Part shown: in pieces, positions 1-7,719 of the stretch
Layout of the letters: each line of letters opens with the position of its first letter
Position numbering within the stretch: position 1 is the stretch's first letter
Assembly (NCBI GenBank): GCA_005878325.1
Contig: VBMR01000096.1
Span: forward strand, 1-16,204
Source of the DNA: Methanobacteriota archaeon
GTDB lineage: Archaea; Thermoplasmatota; Thermoplasmata; RBG-16-68-12
Direction: 5' to 3'
Length of the DNA: 16,204 nt
Translations under genes and position numbers: made by a program
The notes under the pieces: generated by a model
Told to the model about the DNA's origin: nothing
Databases searched by the model: none
What the model saw: only the letters and a program-made list of their open reading frames with translations

Positions 1-77
1 TTTAAGTACGGTGGTCCCCAATTGGTCCAATCAGTAGTTCCTTTCATCTGTCCCGCTGTGGTTTAGTGACATTGTCG

Positions 78-914
78 ATGAAGTACGATGCGTATCAAGA
101 CCTATTCCGAAAGCTTGGGACACCACAGGATATCGACTTCCTGGCCGAGAACTTCGGCTACGACAAGGAACTCCTGTTGGTCATCTATACGCAGCGGGTT
201 GTGCGCGAGACCACGAAGAAGTTCTACCGGGTGAAGGCACAAGCCCGCCGCCTTGCCTTCATGTGGCAGAACGGGACGAGCTTGTTGGAGATCGCGAACA
301 AATTCGACTTCCCGGCCATCCTGACGGCCCTCATGGTCCTCGAGCAGAGGAAAATCTCCCGCAAGAACTTCTGGAAGATGATCAACGACCTCGACTCCGT
401 CAAGGACCGCCGTCTCCGGAGGGAACTGGAGGACGTGGCCCGCGCGGACATCGTCTACTCGCCAGAGGGCTCTGCCCGCCAGTACGCCCGAGGCCGCTGG
501 GGCGAGGCGAAGCTGCACACCTGGCTGGACGGCCGCGGGCTCGAGTATGAAACGGAGAAGGACCTTCGGGCGAAGTACGACAAGACGCCAGACATCCTCG
601 TCCACAAGCCGATTGAGATGAACGGCTCGAGGAAATACTGGATCGAGTCGAAGGCCACCTTCGGCGACCCGTACGAGGTTCGCCGGCACATCAAGAAGCA
701 ACTCCAGCCGTACAGCGACATGTTCGGCGATGGCGCGGTCGTCTACTGGTTCGGGTACGTGGACGATCAGCGATACGACTTGCCAGAGGGCGTCGACATC
801 ATAAGCCCGACCTTCTTCGAGAGCCCGCCGGTTCCCTTTCCGTATGTGCCCGTCGGGGAGACCCGTCTGGAGGATCGGCCTCTGGTCTCCAATGCCATCG
901 ACCTGCCCGAGTGA
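78..914 (+). CDS. CDIN1/C15orf41-family PD-(D/E)XK nuclease homologue
   Basis: This 278-residue protein resembles the CDIN1 (C15orf41) family, defined in Pfam by a TPD motif; the human protein is about 281 residues, so the length matches. The N-terminal half (about 1-115) is helical with helix-turn-helix-like segments. The C-terminal half holds a PD-(D/E)XK nuclease core: the TPDIL motif with Asp172, then the IESKATFGD block with Glu190 and Lys192, followed by the family-typical VVYWFGYVDD strand. All three catalytic-type residues are present, so it is probably an active metal-dependent nuclease. In animals CDIN1 binds codanin-1; its archaeal role is unknown to me. GTG 66 and TTG 72 are alternative starts; I chose ATG 78 as the only ATG, with no clear Shine-Dalgarno to decide. 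The gene sits 31 nt before aIF1A, beside ribosome-biogenesis genes. Family assignment is strong, function inferred. Confidence 0.85.
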   Translation: MKYDAYQDLFRKLGTPQDIDFLAENFGYDKELLLVIYTQRVVRETTKKFYRVKAQARRLAFMWQNGTSLLEIANKFDFPAILTALMVLEQRKISRKNFWKMINDLDSVKDRRLRRELEDVARADIVYSPEGSARQYARGRWGEAKLHTWLDGRGLEYETEKDLRAKYDKTPDILVHKPIEMNGSRKYWIESKATFGDPYEVRRHIKKQLQPYSDMFGDGAVVYWFGYVDDQRYDLPEGVDIISPTFFESPPVPFPYVPVGETRLEDRPLVSNAIDLPE

Positions 915-945
915 AGACCCGCAAACGTTTTTACCTGTCCCCTCC

Positions 946-1263
946 ATGGACGCGAAAGTGGTGGAAGAAGAGGTTGTCCGGGTCCGCATGCCGCGGGCGA
1001 AGGAAAAGGAGATCCTAGGGATCGCGGACCAGCTCCTCGGGGCGTCGAGGGTGCGCGTTATGTGCCAGGATGGGAAGAGCCGGCTCGGCCGGATCCCGGG
1101 GAAACTGAAAAAACGGATGTGGATCCGGGAGGGCGATCTCCTCATCATCAAGGTCTGGGAATTCCAGGACGAGAAGTGCGACATCCGCCATCGGTACACG
1201 AAGACCGAGTCCAGCTACCTCAGCCGTCGAGGCCTCATCCCGAAGTCAATCAACGTCTTCTGA
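946..1263 (+). CDS. eIF1A: Translation initiation factor aIF1A (eIF-1A)
   Basis: This 105-residue protein is archaeal initiation factor 1A, a single OB-fold protein that binds the 30S A-site and supports initiator tRNA recruitment and scanning-independent start selection. The core LGASRVRVMCQDGKSRLGRI, then PGKLKKRMWIREGDLLII and the tail with RYTKTESSYLSRRG, are family hallmarks, and the length is normal for archaea. The reading frame is open further upstream (to a possible start at 844), but homologues begin with a short acidic stretch just before the VRVRMPR segment, which matches ATG 946. The gene lies 31 nt after the CDIN1-like nuclease and 47 nt before RIO1, so it may be part of one informational unit. 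Confidence 0.95.
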   Translation: MDAKVVEEEVVRVRMPRAKEKEILGIADQLLGASRVRVMCQDGKSRLGRIPGKLKKRMWIREGDLLIIKVWEFQDEKCDIRHRYTKTESSYLSRRGLIPKSINVF

Positions 1264-1269
1264 AGGCCC

Positions 1270-1276
1270 ATAAAGC
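1270..1276 (+). promoter_or_regulatory. Possible TATA box for rio1
   Basis: ATAAAGC in the 47-nt gap between aIF1A and rio1 is AT-rich against a GC-rich background. It is about 38 nt before the rio1 ATG, which would give a leader of roughly 12 nt. The match is weak, and read-through from aIF1A is equally possible. Confidence 0.25.
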
Positions 1277-1310
1277 TCTTAGTTGAGCGGGCCGTTCGTT
1301 TCGCAACCGA

Positions 1311-2075
1311 ATGATTGACGACCGTCGCCTCCGGCACCTCGAAACCCAGGTCGACAAGCTCCGGACGAGGACGAAAGACTCCTCGACGCGAAAGACCTAC
1401 GACCAGGTCTTCGACCACGCGGCGCTCCTGACGATTGCGTCGCTGATCAGCGACGACGTCATCTCGACCTTGGACTACCCGGTGAGTACGGGGAAGGAGG
1501 CGAACGTGTTCCATGGGACGGATTCGAAGGGTCGCGCGAAGGCCCTGAAGATATACCGGATCGCAACCGCCACCTTTCGAAACATCGCGATGTACATCGA
1601 GGGCGACCCCCGGTTCAAGCGAGTCAAGCGGGCGACGAAGCCTACGATCTTCGCGTGGGCCCAGAAGGAGTACAAGAACCTCGTGCGGATGGGCGATGCC
1701 GGCGTACGGGTGCCGCGGCCCGAACGAGTCTTGGACAACGTGGTCGTTATGGAGTACATCGGGGACGAGACGCAGCCGGCGCCGTCCCTTCGCGAGGCAG
1801 CCCCCGCGGACCCTCAAGCCGTGTTCGAGGACGTGGTCGAGAACCTTCGTCGGATCCGCAAAGCGAGCCTCGTCCATGCGGACTTCAGCGAATACAATCT
1901 GCTCTGGTGGGGCGACCAGGTCGTCGTGATCGACGTCGGGCAAGCGGTCCCATTGGATCACCCCCGCGCCGAGGAGTGGTTCCGAAGGGACGTCGTGAAC
2001 ACGGTCCGCTATTTCCGGCGGCTCCGAATCGACACGAGTCCATCGAGTCTCGAGCAGGCGATCCTCCGAGGCTGA
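1311..2075 (+). CDS. rio1: RIO1-type serine/threonine protein kinase/ATPase
   Basis: This 254-residue protein is an archaeal RIO1 kinase, an atypical protein kinase/ATPase that acts late in small-ribosomal-subunit maturation. The RIO signature is complete: the nucleotide loop STGKEANVF (residues 59-67), the ATP-contacting Lys80 in ALKIY, the flexible region around 85-108 typical of RIO1, hinge MEYI (147-150), the catalytic loop LVHADFSEYNLL with Asp191 and Asn196, and the metal-binding Asp208 in VIDVGQAV. Length is typical for archaeal RIO1, which lacks the long eukaryotic tail. The stop is separated by a single base from the ATG of the following KH-domain gene, so the two are almost certainly co-translated. 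This is a well-known archaeal neighbourhood of aIF1A, RIO1 and KH protein. Confidence 0.95.
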   Translation: MIDDRRLRHLETQVDKLRTRTKDSSTRKTYDQVFDHAALLTIASLISDDVISTLDYPVSTGKEANVFHGTDSKGRAKALKIYRIATATFRNIAMYIEGDPRFKRVKRATKPTIFAWAQKEYKNLVRMGDAGVRVPRPERVLDNVVVMEYIGDETQPAPSLREAAPADPQAVFEDVVENLRRIRKASLVHADFSEYNLLWWGDQVVVIDVGQAVPLDHPRAEEWFRRDVVNTVRYFRRLRIDTSPSSLEQAILRG

Positions 2076-2076
2076 C

Positions 2077-2613
2077 ATGTTGTACGCGCGGATTCCCGCG
2101 GAGCGGCTCGGGGTCCTCATCGGACCTGAGGGAGAGACGAAACGGCGGCTCCAGGAGAGGACCGGGACCACAATTGCCGTCGACTCGGCGACGGGAGACG
2201 TGACGATCGACGAGACGCGCGCAGCCGATCCGGTCCTGGCACTCAAGGCACGGGACATCGTTCAGGCAGTGGCCCGCGGCTTCTCCGAGGAACGCGCCTT
2301 CCGTCTCCTCGATGAAGACTCGTACATCGAAATCCTCGACATCAAGGACTTCGCGCGTTCGAAAAATCGAATCACGCAGGTGCGCGCAAGGCTCATCGGG
2401 ACCCGCGGGAAGACCCGTCGGATTATCGAGGAGTTGACCGGCGTGGACGTCAGCGTGTGGGGCCACACGGTCGCCATGATCGGAGGACCCTTCGAAATGG
2501 GGATTGCCCGGGAAGCTATGATCATGCTCCTGCGCGGCAGCGAGCACAAGACCGTGTACCGGTTCCTCGAGCGGAAACGATCCGACCTCAAGGCCTATCA
2601 GATGGGGTTCTAG
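2077..2613 (+). CDS. Two-KH-domain rRNA-processing protein (Dim2/Pno1/Krr1-like)
   Basis: This 178-residue protein has two KH RNA-binding domains. The first spans about residues 3-68 with GxxG loop GPEG (16-19); the second spans about 99-165 with GTRG (108-111), followed by the family-typical VWGHTVAMIGGPFEMGIAREA segment and a basic tail near FLERKR. This is the archaeal counterpart of eukaryotic Dim2/Pno1, which binds the 3' end region of the small-subunit rRNA during maturation. A GAGG Shine-Dalgarno at 2068-2071, inside the end of rio1, lies 5 nt before the ATG and supports this start. Co-translation with RIO1 matches the shared role of the two proteins in 30S assembly. Confidence 0.92.
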   Translation: MLYARIPAERLGVLIGPEGETKRRLQERTGTTIAVDSATGDVTIDETRAADPVLALKARDIVQAVARGFSEERAFRLLDEDSYIEILDIKDFARSKNRITQVRARLIGTRGKTRRIIEELTGVDVSVWGHTVAMIGGPFEMGIAREAMIMLLRGSEHKTVYRFLERKRSDLKAYQMGF

Positions 2614-2629
2614 GGCGTACCGCGAAACC

Positions 2630-2637
2630 CTTTAAGC
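2630..2637 (+). promoter_or_regulatory. TATA box for the gene at 2662
   Basis: CTTTAAGC, preceded by a purine-rich GCGAAA stretch that could act as BRE, is centred about 29 nt upstream of ATG 2662. That spacing is what a leaderless archaeal transcript starting at the ATG would need. It suggests the gene is separately transcribed from the RIO1/KH unit. Confidence 0.55.
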
Positions 2638-2661
2638 CCCTCGGGCTCCATCCCTTCTTCC

Positions 2662-3345
2662 ATGCCGTCCGAGGACGGAGAGGCCCTCCTCATGGGATAC
2701 CGCGCGTCCCTCCGAGACTGGTTCACCGATCCCAGCGCCGCGAACCTGATGCGGCTCCGCGGGGAGCTCCAGGTCGTTTCCCGCTGGCTCGACGTTCGGA
2801 AGAAGTCTGCACTCCGTAAGAGTGCGGAAGCGGCCCTCGACGCGGTCTCGCGCTTCTACCATTTTGGCGAGGAGATCGGCGGCTTCACCGCCTCCACTCG
2901 GTCCGCCGAGACGGCAAGCCTTTTCGACCTCGCCTCCGTCGGGATTCTGGCGCTCGAGAACGTGCGGACCGCCGACAAGCCAAGCCCGCTGCGGTTCCTG
3001 ATGAGCGGCCTCTCGGAGGGGTTGATGTTCCTCGGAAGCCGACAATACGTCTCCGGGAGCGACGCGGTCCTACGGGCGACGTATCGGGCCCATGCCCTCG
3101 CGGTCCAGGATGCCTTGTGGTCCCTGGCGACGGACTTCCGCGACCCGGAGCAACTCGATTCGATTCGCGAGGCCCGCGCGGCGATTGGCACCCTGTTCGC
3201 CCAGTTCGACGAACCGAGCGTGCCCCTCGGCACGAAGGTGGCCCTCCTCCAGCAGTTGTACGGCCTCGTTGCGATCATCCGCTGTGCCAAGCTGGCCGAG
3301 GACCTACGCGGGATTGCGGGGACCACCTCGAAGCAGGACGAATAG
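2662..3345 (+). CDS. Hypothetical helical protein
   Basis: I do not recognise a family for this 227-residue protein. It is predominantly helical by eye, rich in Ala, Leu, Arg and Ser, with no cysteine-based metal site, no signal peptide and no clear transmembrane helix. The third codon positions are strongly G/C, as in its neighbours, and the ORF is free of stops, so it is a real gene. ATG 2662 is favoured over ATG 2692 (residue 11) because a TATA-like CTTTAAGC lies 29 nt upstream, fitting leaderless transcription. It lies 48 nt after the KH-protein gene and upstream of the PPDK promoter, so it appears to be a single-gene transcript. Confidence 0.75.
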   Translation: MPSEDGEALLMGYRASLRDWFTDPSAANLMRLRGELQVVSRWLDVRKKSALRKSAEAALDAVSRFYHFGEEIGGFTASTRSAETASLFDLASVGILALENVRTADKPSPLRFLMSGLSEGLMFLGSRQYVSGSDAVLRATYRAHALAVQDALWSLATDFRDPEQLDSIREARAAIGTLFAQFDEPSVPLGTKVALLQQLYGLVAIIRCAKLAEDLRGIAGTTSKQDE

Positions 3346-3393
3346 AAACGGAGACGCACCCGGTCGTTCCGTGCAACGCAAACCGGACAATCG

Positions 3394-3402
3394 TTATATA
3401 AC
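3394..3402 (+). promoter_or_regulatory. TATA box for PPDK
   Basis: TTATATAAC is the best TATA match in the window, in a 129-nt gap with otherwise GC-rich sequence. Transcription would be expected to start at about 3420-3425. That is well upstream of the first canonical in-frame start (ATG 3475) and just upstream of the codons that encode the conserved PPDK N-terminus (from 3433). Confidence 0.7.
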
Positions 3403-3474
3403 GCTCCGAACTACTTCGATTGGGGTCGTCGGCTGCCGAAGTACATCTATCTGTTCGAAGAGGGCAGCGCCTCG

Positions 3475-6333
3475 ATGCGCGACGTGCTCGGCGGCAAGGG
3501 GGCCGGCCTTGCCGAGATGACCCGCCTCGGGCTGCCTGTTCCTCCCGGCTTCACGATTACGACGAAGGCGTGCAATGCGTACGCCAAGTCGGGCCGTTTC
3601 CCCCCCGGCATGTGGAAACAGGTCGAAGACGGCCTTGCGGCGGTCGAGGTGAAGATGGGCCGGCGGCTCGGGGACCCCGAGAGCCCCCTCTTGGTCTCGG
3701 TCCGATCCGGTGCGAAGTTCTCAATGCCCGGAATGATGGACACCGTCCTGAACCTCGGGTTGAATGATGCGACCGTCGAAACCCTGGCCCGGACGTCGAA
3801 CGCGCGCTTTGCGTGGGATGCGTACCGCCGGCTCGTTTCCATGTTCGGCCGGATCGTCAAAGACATCGACGGGCAGAAGTTCGAGGCGATCCTGGACCGG
3901 CAGAAGGAGTCGTCCCGAGCGAAGAAGGACACGGACCTCAGCGCCGAGGACCTGCGGACCGTCACGCTGGAGTTCAAGGAACTCTTCCGGAACGAAACCG
4001 GCGGGCCCTTTCCGCAAGACGCGAGGGATCAGATTCGGGAAGCGATCGGGGCCGTCTTCCGTTCGTGGAACGGGAAGCGGGCGGTCGACTATCGGAACTT
4101 CCACAAGATCCCGCACAACCTGGGCACGGCGGCAAACGTCCAGGCGATGGTGTTCGGGAACATGGGACCCGACTCCGGGACCGGGGTCGCCTTCACGCGC
4201 AATCCCTCGACGGGAGAGAAGCAATTGTTCGGGGAGTTCCTGCCGAACGCGCAAGGCGAGGACGTCGTCGCGGGGATCCGCACCCCGATGACAATTGTCC
4301 AGCTCCGCGACGCCTTCCCTGCCGTCTACCCGCAGTTCGTCGAGGTCGCGGACCAGCTCGAGAAGCACTACCGCGATGTGCAGGACATCGAATTCACGGT
4401 CGAACGCGGGAAGCTTTGGATGCTTCAGACCCGCACCGGGAAGCGGTCCGCACGCGCCGCGGTGAAGATCGCCGTGGATATGGCCCGCGAAGCTCTCATC
4501 TCCAAGCGCGAGGCCATCCTTCGGGTCGAGCCGATGCACGTCACCCAGCTCCTCCTCCCTCAGTTCGACGAGAAGGCGAAGGCGGCGGCCCGCCGGGAAG
4601 GCCGGTCCCTCGCGAAGGGATTGAACGCGTCTCCTGGAGCGGCCGCGGGGTTCGCGACCTTCGATCCCGACGAGGCGGAGAAGATGGGTCGGGATGAGAA
4701 GAAGCCGGTCATCCTGATCCGCGTCGAGACGTCGCCAGACGACGTCCACGGGATCCTCCATTCGAAGGGCGTCCTGACCGCCCGCGGCGGGGCCACCAGT
4801 CATGCCGCTGTCGTCACGCGCGGGCTCGGGATCCCCTGCGTGGCCGGCTGCGAATCGATCGTCGTCGAGTACGACCAAGGACTGTTCCGAGCCGGAGAAA
4901 CGGTCGTCCGCCGCGGGGACTTCGTGTCCATCGACGGCGGCACCGGGGAGGTGTTCGAGGGCCGGATTCCGACGATTGAGCCGGATTTCCGAAAGGAGAC
5001 GGACTTGCAAACCCTCCTGCAGTGGGCGGATGAGGAGCGCCGCCTCCAGGTCTGGGCCAATGCCGACTATCCGAGGGATGCGGAGCGCGCCCGGGAGTTC
5101 GGCGCCCAGGGGATCGGGCTCGACCGGACGGAACACATGTTCATGGAGACGGATCGGCTCGACATCGTGCATGAAATGATCCTTGCCGCCCCGGACTATC
5201 GTCGGATCGCCGGGCAGATGCGCGCGCTCAAGGCCGAGCTCGAGACAGCTAAGGGGGAGAAGCGCAACGCGGCGCAGAAGCGCCTCGACGCCCTCGAGCC
5301 CCTTTTCGCCGATCTCTCTCGCCACTACCTAGGTTCCCTGGAAAAGCTCGGGCGGCTCCAAACGCACGATTTCCTCGGGATCTTGCGGGCCATGCAAGGG
5401 CTGCCCGTCATCATCCGCCTGATCGATCCGCCGCTTCACGAGTTCCTTCCGAGATACGAGACCCTCCTGGTCCAGGTCACGAAGCTCGCGATGGTCCGGG
5501 AGGATCCGGACCTCCTGAGCCGAAGCGCTCGTTCGGAGGAGGATCAAGCGTTCATCGAAGAGGTGAAGGAGGCTGGCGGCGGGTCCCTCGCCCGCGGGGT
5601 CGAGGAGACTCTGCCGAAAAAACAGCGCTTGCTGGAGGCCGTGGCCATGCAACGGGAGTCGAACCCGATGTTGGGCCTCCGAGGCTGCCGGCTCGGAATC
5701 ACGTTCCCCGAGATCACGGAGATGCAGGTCCGCGCGATCTTCGAAGCCTCCTGCGCCCTCACGAAGGAAGGCGTCGTCGTGAAGCCGGAGATCATGATTC
5801 CACTCGCGGGTCATGTGAACGAGTTGAGGATCGAGAGAGAGGCTCTCGAAAGGGTGGCGAAGGAGGTGATGGAGCGCGAGGGGGTTTCGATCGCCTACAA
5901 GTTCGGGACCATGATTGAGCTGCCGCGCGCGGCCCTTACGGCGGATGAGTTCGCACGTCACGCGGAGTTCTTCTCCTTCGGGACGAATGACCTGACCCAG
6001 ACGACGTTCGGCTACAGCCGGGACGATGCCGAAGGGAAGTTCCTCTTGGACTTCGTCGATCGCGGGATCCTGCCGGTCAATCCTTTCCAGACGTTGGACC
6101 GAGACGGAGTCGGTCAGCTCATGGAGATCTGTGTGAAAAAAGGCCGAAAGGTCCGGGAGGACCTGGAGGTCGGCATCTGCGGAGAGCACGGCGGGGACCC
6201 CGCGAGCATCGAACTGTGCCATTCCCTCGGGCTCAACTACGTGTCGTGTTCACCCTTCCGTGTCCCCGTCGCCCGCTTGGCCGCCGCGCATGCAAAGCTT
6301 CGAGAAGAGGTTGGCGAATTCGGGGATCGCTGA
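3475..6333 (+). CDS. ppdK: Pyruvate, phosphate dikinase (PPDK)
   Basis: PPDK interconverts pyruvate + ATP + Pi and PEP + AMP + PPi, in gluconeogenesis or PPi-linked glycolysis. The order of domains is complete: ATP-grasp (GGKGAGLAEMTRLGLPVPPGF at the start; FGNMGPDSGTGVAFTRNPSTGE; QTRTGKRSARAA), swivelling phospho-His domain (GGATSHAAVVTRGLGIPCVAG, His443), and C-terminal TIM barrel (LDRTEHMF; NPMLGLRGCRL; FSFGTNDLTQ; CGEHGGDPASIELCHSLGLNYVSCSPFRVPVARLA with catalytic Cys902). At 952 residues it is longer than the usual roughly 870-890, owing to two extra segments near 571-628 and 662-728. ATG 3475 is the first canonical start, but in-frame codons from CTG 3433 encode LPKYIYLFEEGSAS, the expected PPDK N-terminus. 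With that extension the His becomes 457, close to His455 of the Clostridium enzyme. The true start is therefore probably upstream and non-canonical, or the reading carries an indel. Confidence 0.96.
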   Translation: MRDVLGGKGAGLAEMTRLGLPVPPGFTITTKACNAYAKSGRFPPGMWKQVEDGLAAVEVKMGRRLGDPESPLLVSVRSGAKFSMPGMMDTVLNLGLNDATVETLARTSNARFAWDAYRRLVSMFGRIVKDIDGQKFEAILDRQKESSRAKKDTDLSAEDLRTVTLEFKELFRNETGGPFPQDARDQIREAIGAVFRSWNGKRAVDYRNFHKIPHNLGTAANVQAMVFGNMGPDSGTGVAFTRNPSTGEKQLFGEFLPNAQGEDVVAGIRTPMTIVQLRDAFPAVYPQFVEVADQLEKHYRDVQDIEFTVERGKLWMLQTRTGKRSARAAVKIAVDMAREALISKREAILRVEPMHVTQLLLPQFDEKAKAAARREGRSLAKGLNASPGAAAGFATFDPDEAEKMGRDEKKPVILIRVETSPDDVHGILHSKGVLTARGGATSHAAVVTRGLGIPCVAGCESIVVEYDQGLFRAGETVVRRGDFVSIDGGTGEVFEGRIPTIEPDFRKETDLQTLLQWADEERRLQVWANADYPRDAERAREFGAQGIGLDRTEHMFMETDRLDIVHEMILAAPDYRRIAGQMRALKAELETAKGEKRNAAQKRLDALEPLFADLSRHYLGSLEKLGRLQTHDFLGILRAMQGLPVIIRLIDPPLHEFLPRYETLLVQVTKLAMVREDPDLLSRSARSEEDQAFIEEVKEAGGGSLARGVEETLPKKQRLLEAVAMQRESNPMLGLRGCRLGITFPEITEMQVRAIFEASCALTKEGVVVKPEIMIPLAGHVNELRIEREALERVAKEVMEREGVSIAYKFGTMIELPRAALTADEFARHAEFFSFGTNDLTQTTFGYSRDDAEGKFLLDFVDRGILPVNPFQTLDRDGVGQLMEICVKKGRKVREDLEVGICGEHGGDPASIELCHSLGLNYVSCSPFRVPVARLAAAHAKLREEVGEFGDR

Positions 6334-6345
6334 CGTGGTGCCAAG

Positions 6346-7131
6346 GTGGCCGGTTTCGTCGACTCGCCATACGTCCTCGTGGCCCTCCTGCTGGTCTCGG
6401 CCTTCACGATGCCGCTCGTCTTCATGGTGTGGATTCGCAACACCGCGCGGCACGACCGGGAACCCTGGAGGTTCGTGATCAAGGCGTTCCTATGGGGCGC
6501 CGTGTTCAGCGTGATCATCGCCATCATCTTCAGCCTCGTCCTCGCCGTCACCCTCGGCCAGATTCGGCCGCTGAACGAGTGGCTCGCGCGTCGAATCAAC
6601 GATCCGGAAATGATCCCGCTGATTATTGGCGCGGTTATTGTCGCGCCCTTAGTGGAGGAGGCCGCCAAGGGTCTAGGGGTCCGTGCGGGACGCCCGGAGA
6701 TCCAACGTCTCCTGGACGGCCTCGTCTACGGGGCCGCCGCCGGACTCGGCTTCTCCGCGACGGAGAACCTGTTCTACGGGATTAGCCAATTACTCGATCC
6801 GAAGGGTGGGGCAACCGCGTCCTTCGCTCTCATCGCGGTCCGTTCCTTTTCGTCCTCGTTCCTCCATGCGAGCGCCACGGCGACGGTCGGATATGGGCTG
6901 GCGAAGAGCTGGCTTACCCACCGGACCTGGGCCGTCTTGCCGTTCTATTTCATCGCGGTCCTCATGCACGCAAGTTTCAACCTCCTGTCGGTCTTTGGTG
7001 AGCTGTATAGGACCGAATACGGGGACGTCGCAGTCGCGATCACGTTCGGAGCGGCCGTGACGATCGCCCTCGTCGCGATCACGGTCATCCGGCTGAAACT
7101 GGCGTCTCAATCGCGCGCGATTCCGCGATGA
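6346..7131 (+). CDS. PrsW-family intramembrane metalloprotease
   Basis: This 261-residue integral membrane protein matches the PrsW family, distant relatives of CAAX-processing (ABI) glutamic/metalloproteases. Membrane segments are visible around 8-30, 46-72, 88-108, 125-145, 160-182, 196-218 and 226-250. The family motifs lie in order: EEAAKG with Glu104, Glu105 and Lys108; FSATEN with Glu140 and Asn141; His174 in SSFLHASATATVGYG; and His208/Asn212 in MHASFN. In Bacillus PrsW cleaves an anti-sigma factor; archaea lack that partner, so the target here is unknown. Translation begins at GTG 6346, 12 nt after the PPDK stop, so it is probably co-transcribed with PPDK, though a functional link is not evident. 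A basic tail follows the last helix. Confidence 0.88.
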   Translation: MAGFVDSPYVLVALLLVSAFTMPLVFMVWIRNTARHDREPWRFVIKAFLWGAVFSVIIAIIFSLVLAVTLGQIRPLNEWLARRINDPEMIPLIIGAVIVAPLVEEAAKGLGVRAGRPEIQRLLDGLVYGAAAGLGFSATENLFYGISQLLDPKGGATASFALIAVRSFSSSFLHASATATVGYGLAKSWLTHRTWAVLPFYFIAVLMHASFNLLSVFGELYRTEYGDVAVAITFGAAVTIALVAITVIRLKLASQSRAIPR

Positions 7132-7248
7132 CGCCCTCCGTTTCGGGAGACGGTCCCGCGGATTTTCCGGTTCGGAATCCTTCACGCACAAGGGCAAGAG
7201 TCCCCAACCTCGAAATCGTTAACTATCGGGACGTGCTGCGAGGGAGGC

Positions 7249-7719
7249 ATGCGTTTTCGTTTCGAGATGGATGGGGATTCCTACTCGAAACACAAGGACT
7301 CGTTCAAGCGGCTCCTCGCGAAGCACGGACTCCGTTGGCGGGGTTCCCTCGACCGCCCCTTTTGGGCGAGCGGGACGGAACGAGTCACGGCCGTCTTCGA
7401 CCGGGATACGGAGAAGGACCTGCTCCGCTCCGCGCTACTGATATGGGAAAGCGCAAACAAATCACGCCTCCTCGAAGACCTGAAGGCGTGGGCATGGGAG
7501 ATCGGCGTCAAGGCTTCGGAAGACCGATCGCCGTCCACGGAGGAAGTGAGCGACGAGGTCGAGCAGGCGTTGCGTTATTGGGACATCGTATGGAAGCCCA
7601 ACGTGGATTGGCTCCGTTCGCAAGGTCGCCCGAAAGCCTGGATCGAGGCCGACCTGAAGCGTTGGAAGCAGCGGCGCCAGGAACGTCAGCGCGAACTCAT
7701 CGGTCAGGCGACGGACTAG
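7249..7719 (+). CDS. Hypothetical Trp-rich protein
   Basis: I recognise no family in this 156-residue soluble protein. It has ten tryptophans (about 6%), many in pairs or near-pairs (KAWAWEIG, RYWDIVWKPNVDWL), and ends in a highly charged helix, WIEADLKRWKQRRQERQREL, that may form a coiled coil or bind nucleic acid. ATG 7249 follows a GGGAGG stretch by only one base, too close for an ideal Shine-Dalgarno. TTAACT at 7219-7224 lies about 27 nt upstream, so leaderless initiation is possible. ATG 7267 is an alternative start. Its TAG stop overlaps the TAG stop of the zinc-ribbon gene on the opposite strand. Confidence 0.72.
   Translation: MRFRFEMDGDSYSKHKDSFKRLLAKHGLRWRGSLDRPFWASGTERVTAVFDRDTEKDLLRSALLIWESANKSRLLEDLKAWAWEIGVKASEDRSPSTEEVSDEVEQALRYWDIVWKPNVDWLRSQGRPKAWIEADLKRWKQRRQERQRELIGQATD

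Noticed and set aside
21..31. Palindrome ATTGGTCCAAT at the window start
   Set aside because: An 11-bp repeat is common by chance and nothing else supports a regulatory role.
926..935. CGTTTTTACC as a TATA box for aIF1A
   Set aside because: It is only about 15 nt before ATG 946, too close for archaeal initiation at that codon.
844..945. Upstream extension of aIF1A to a start at 844
   Set aside because: It overlaps the CDIN1-like gene in another frame and family members begin close to ATG 946.
3721..5325. 534-codon minus-strand ORF opposite PPDK
   Set aside because: High-GC shadow frame with Arg/Leu/Asp-rich sequence; PPDK motifs on the plus strand account for the region. The same applies to the long minus frames opposite the glycosyltransferases and kinases.
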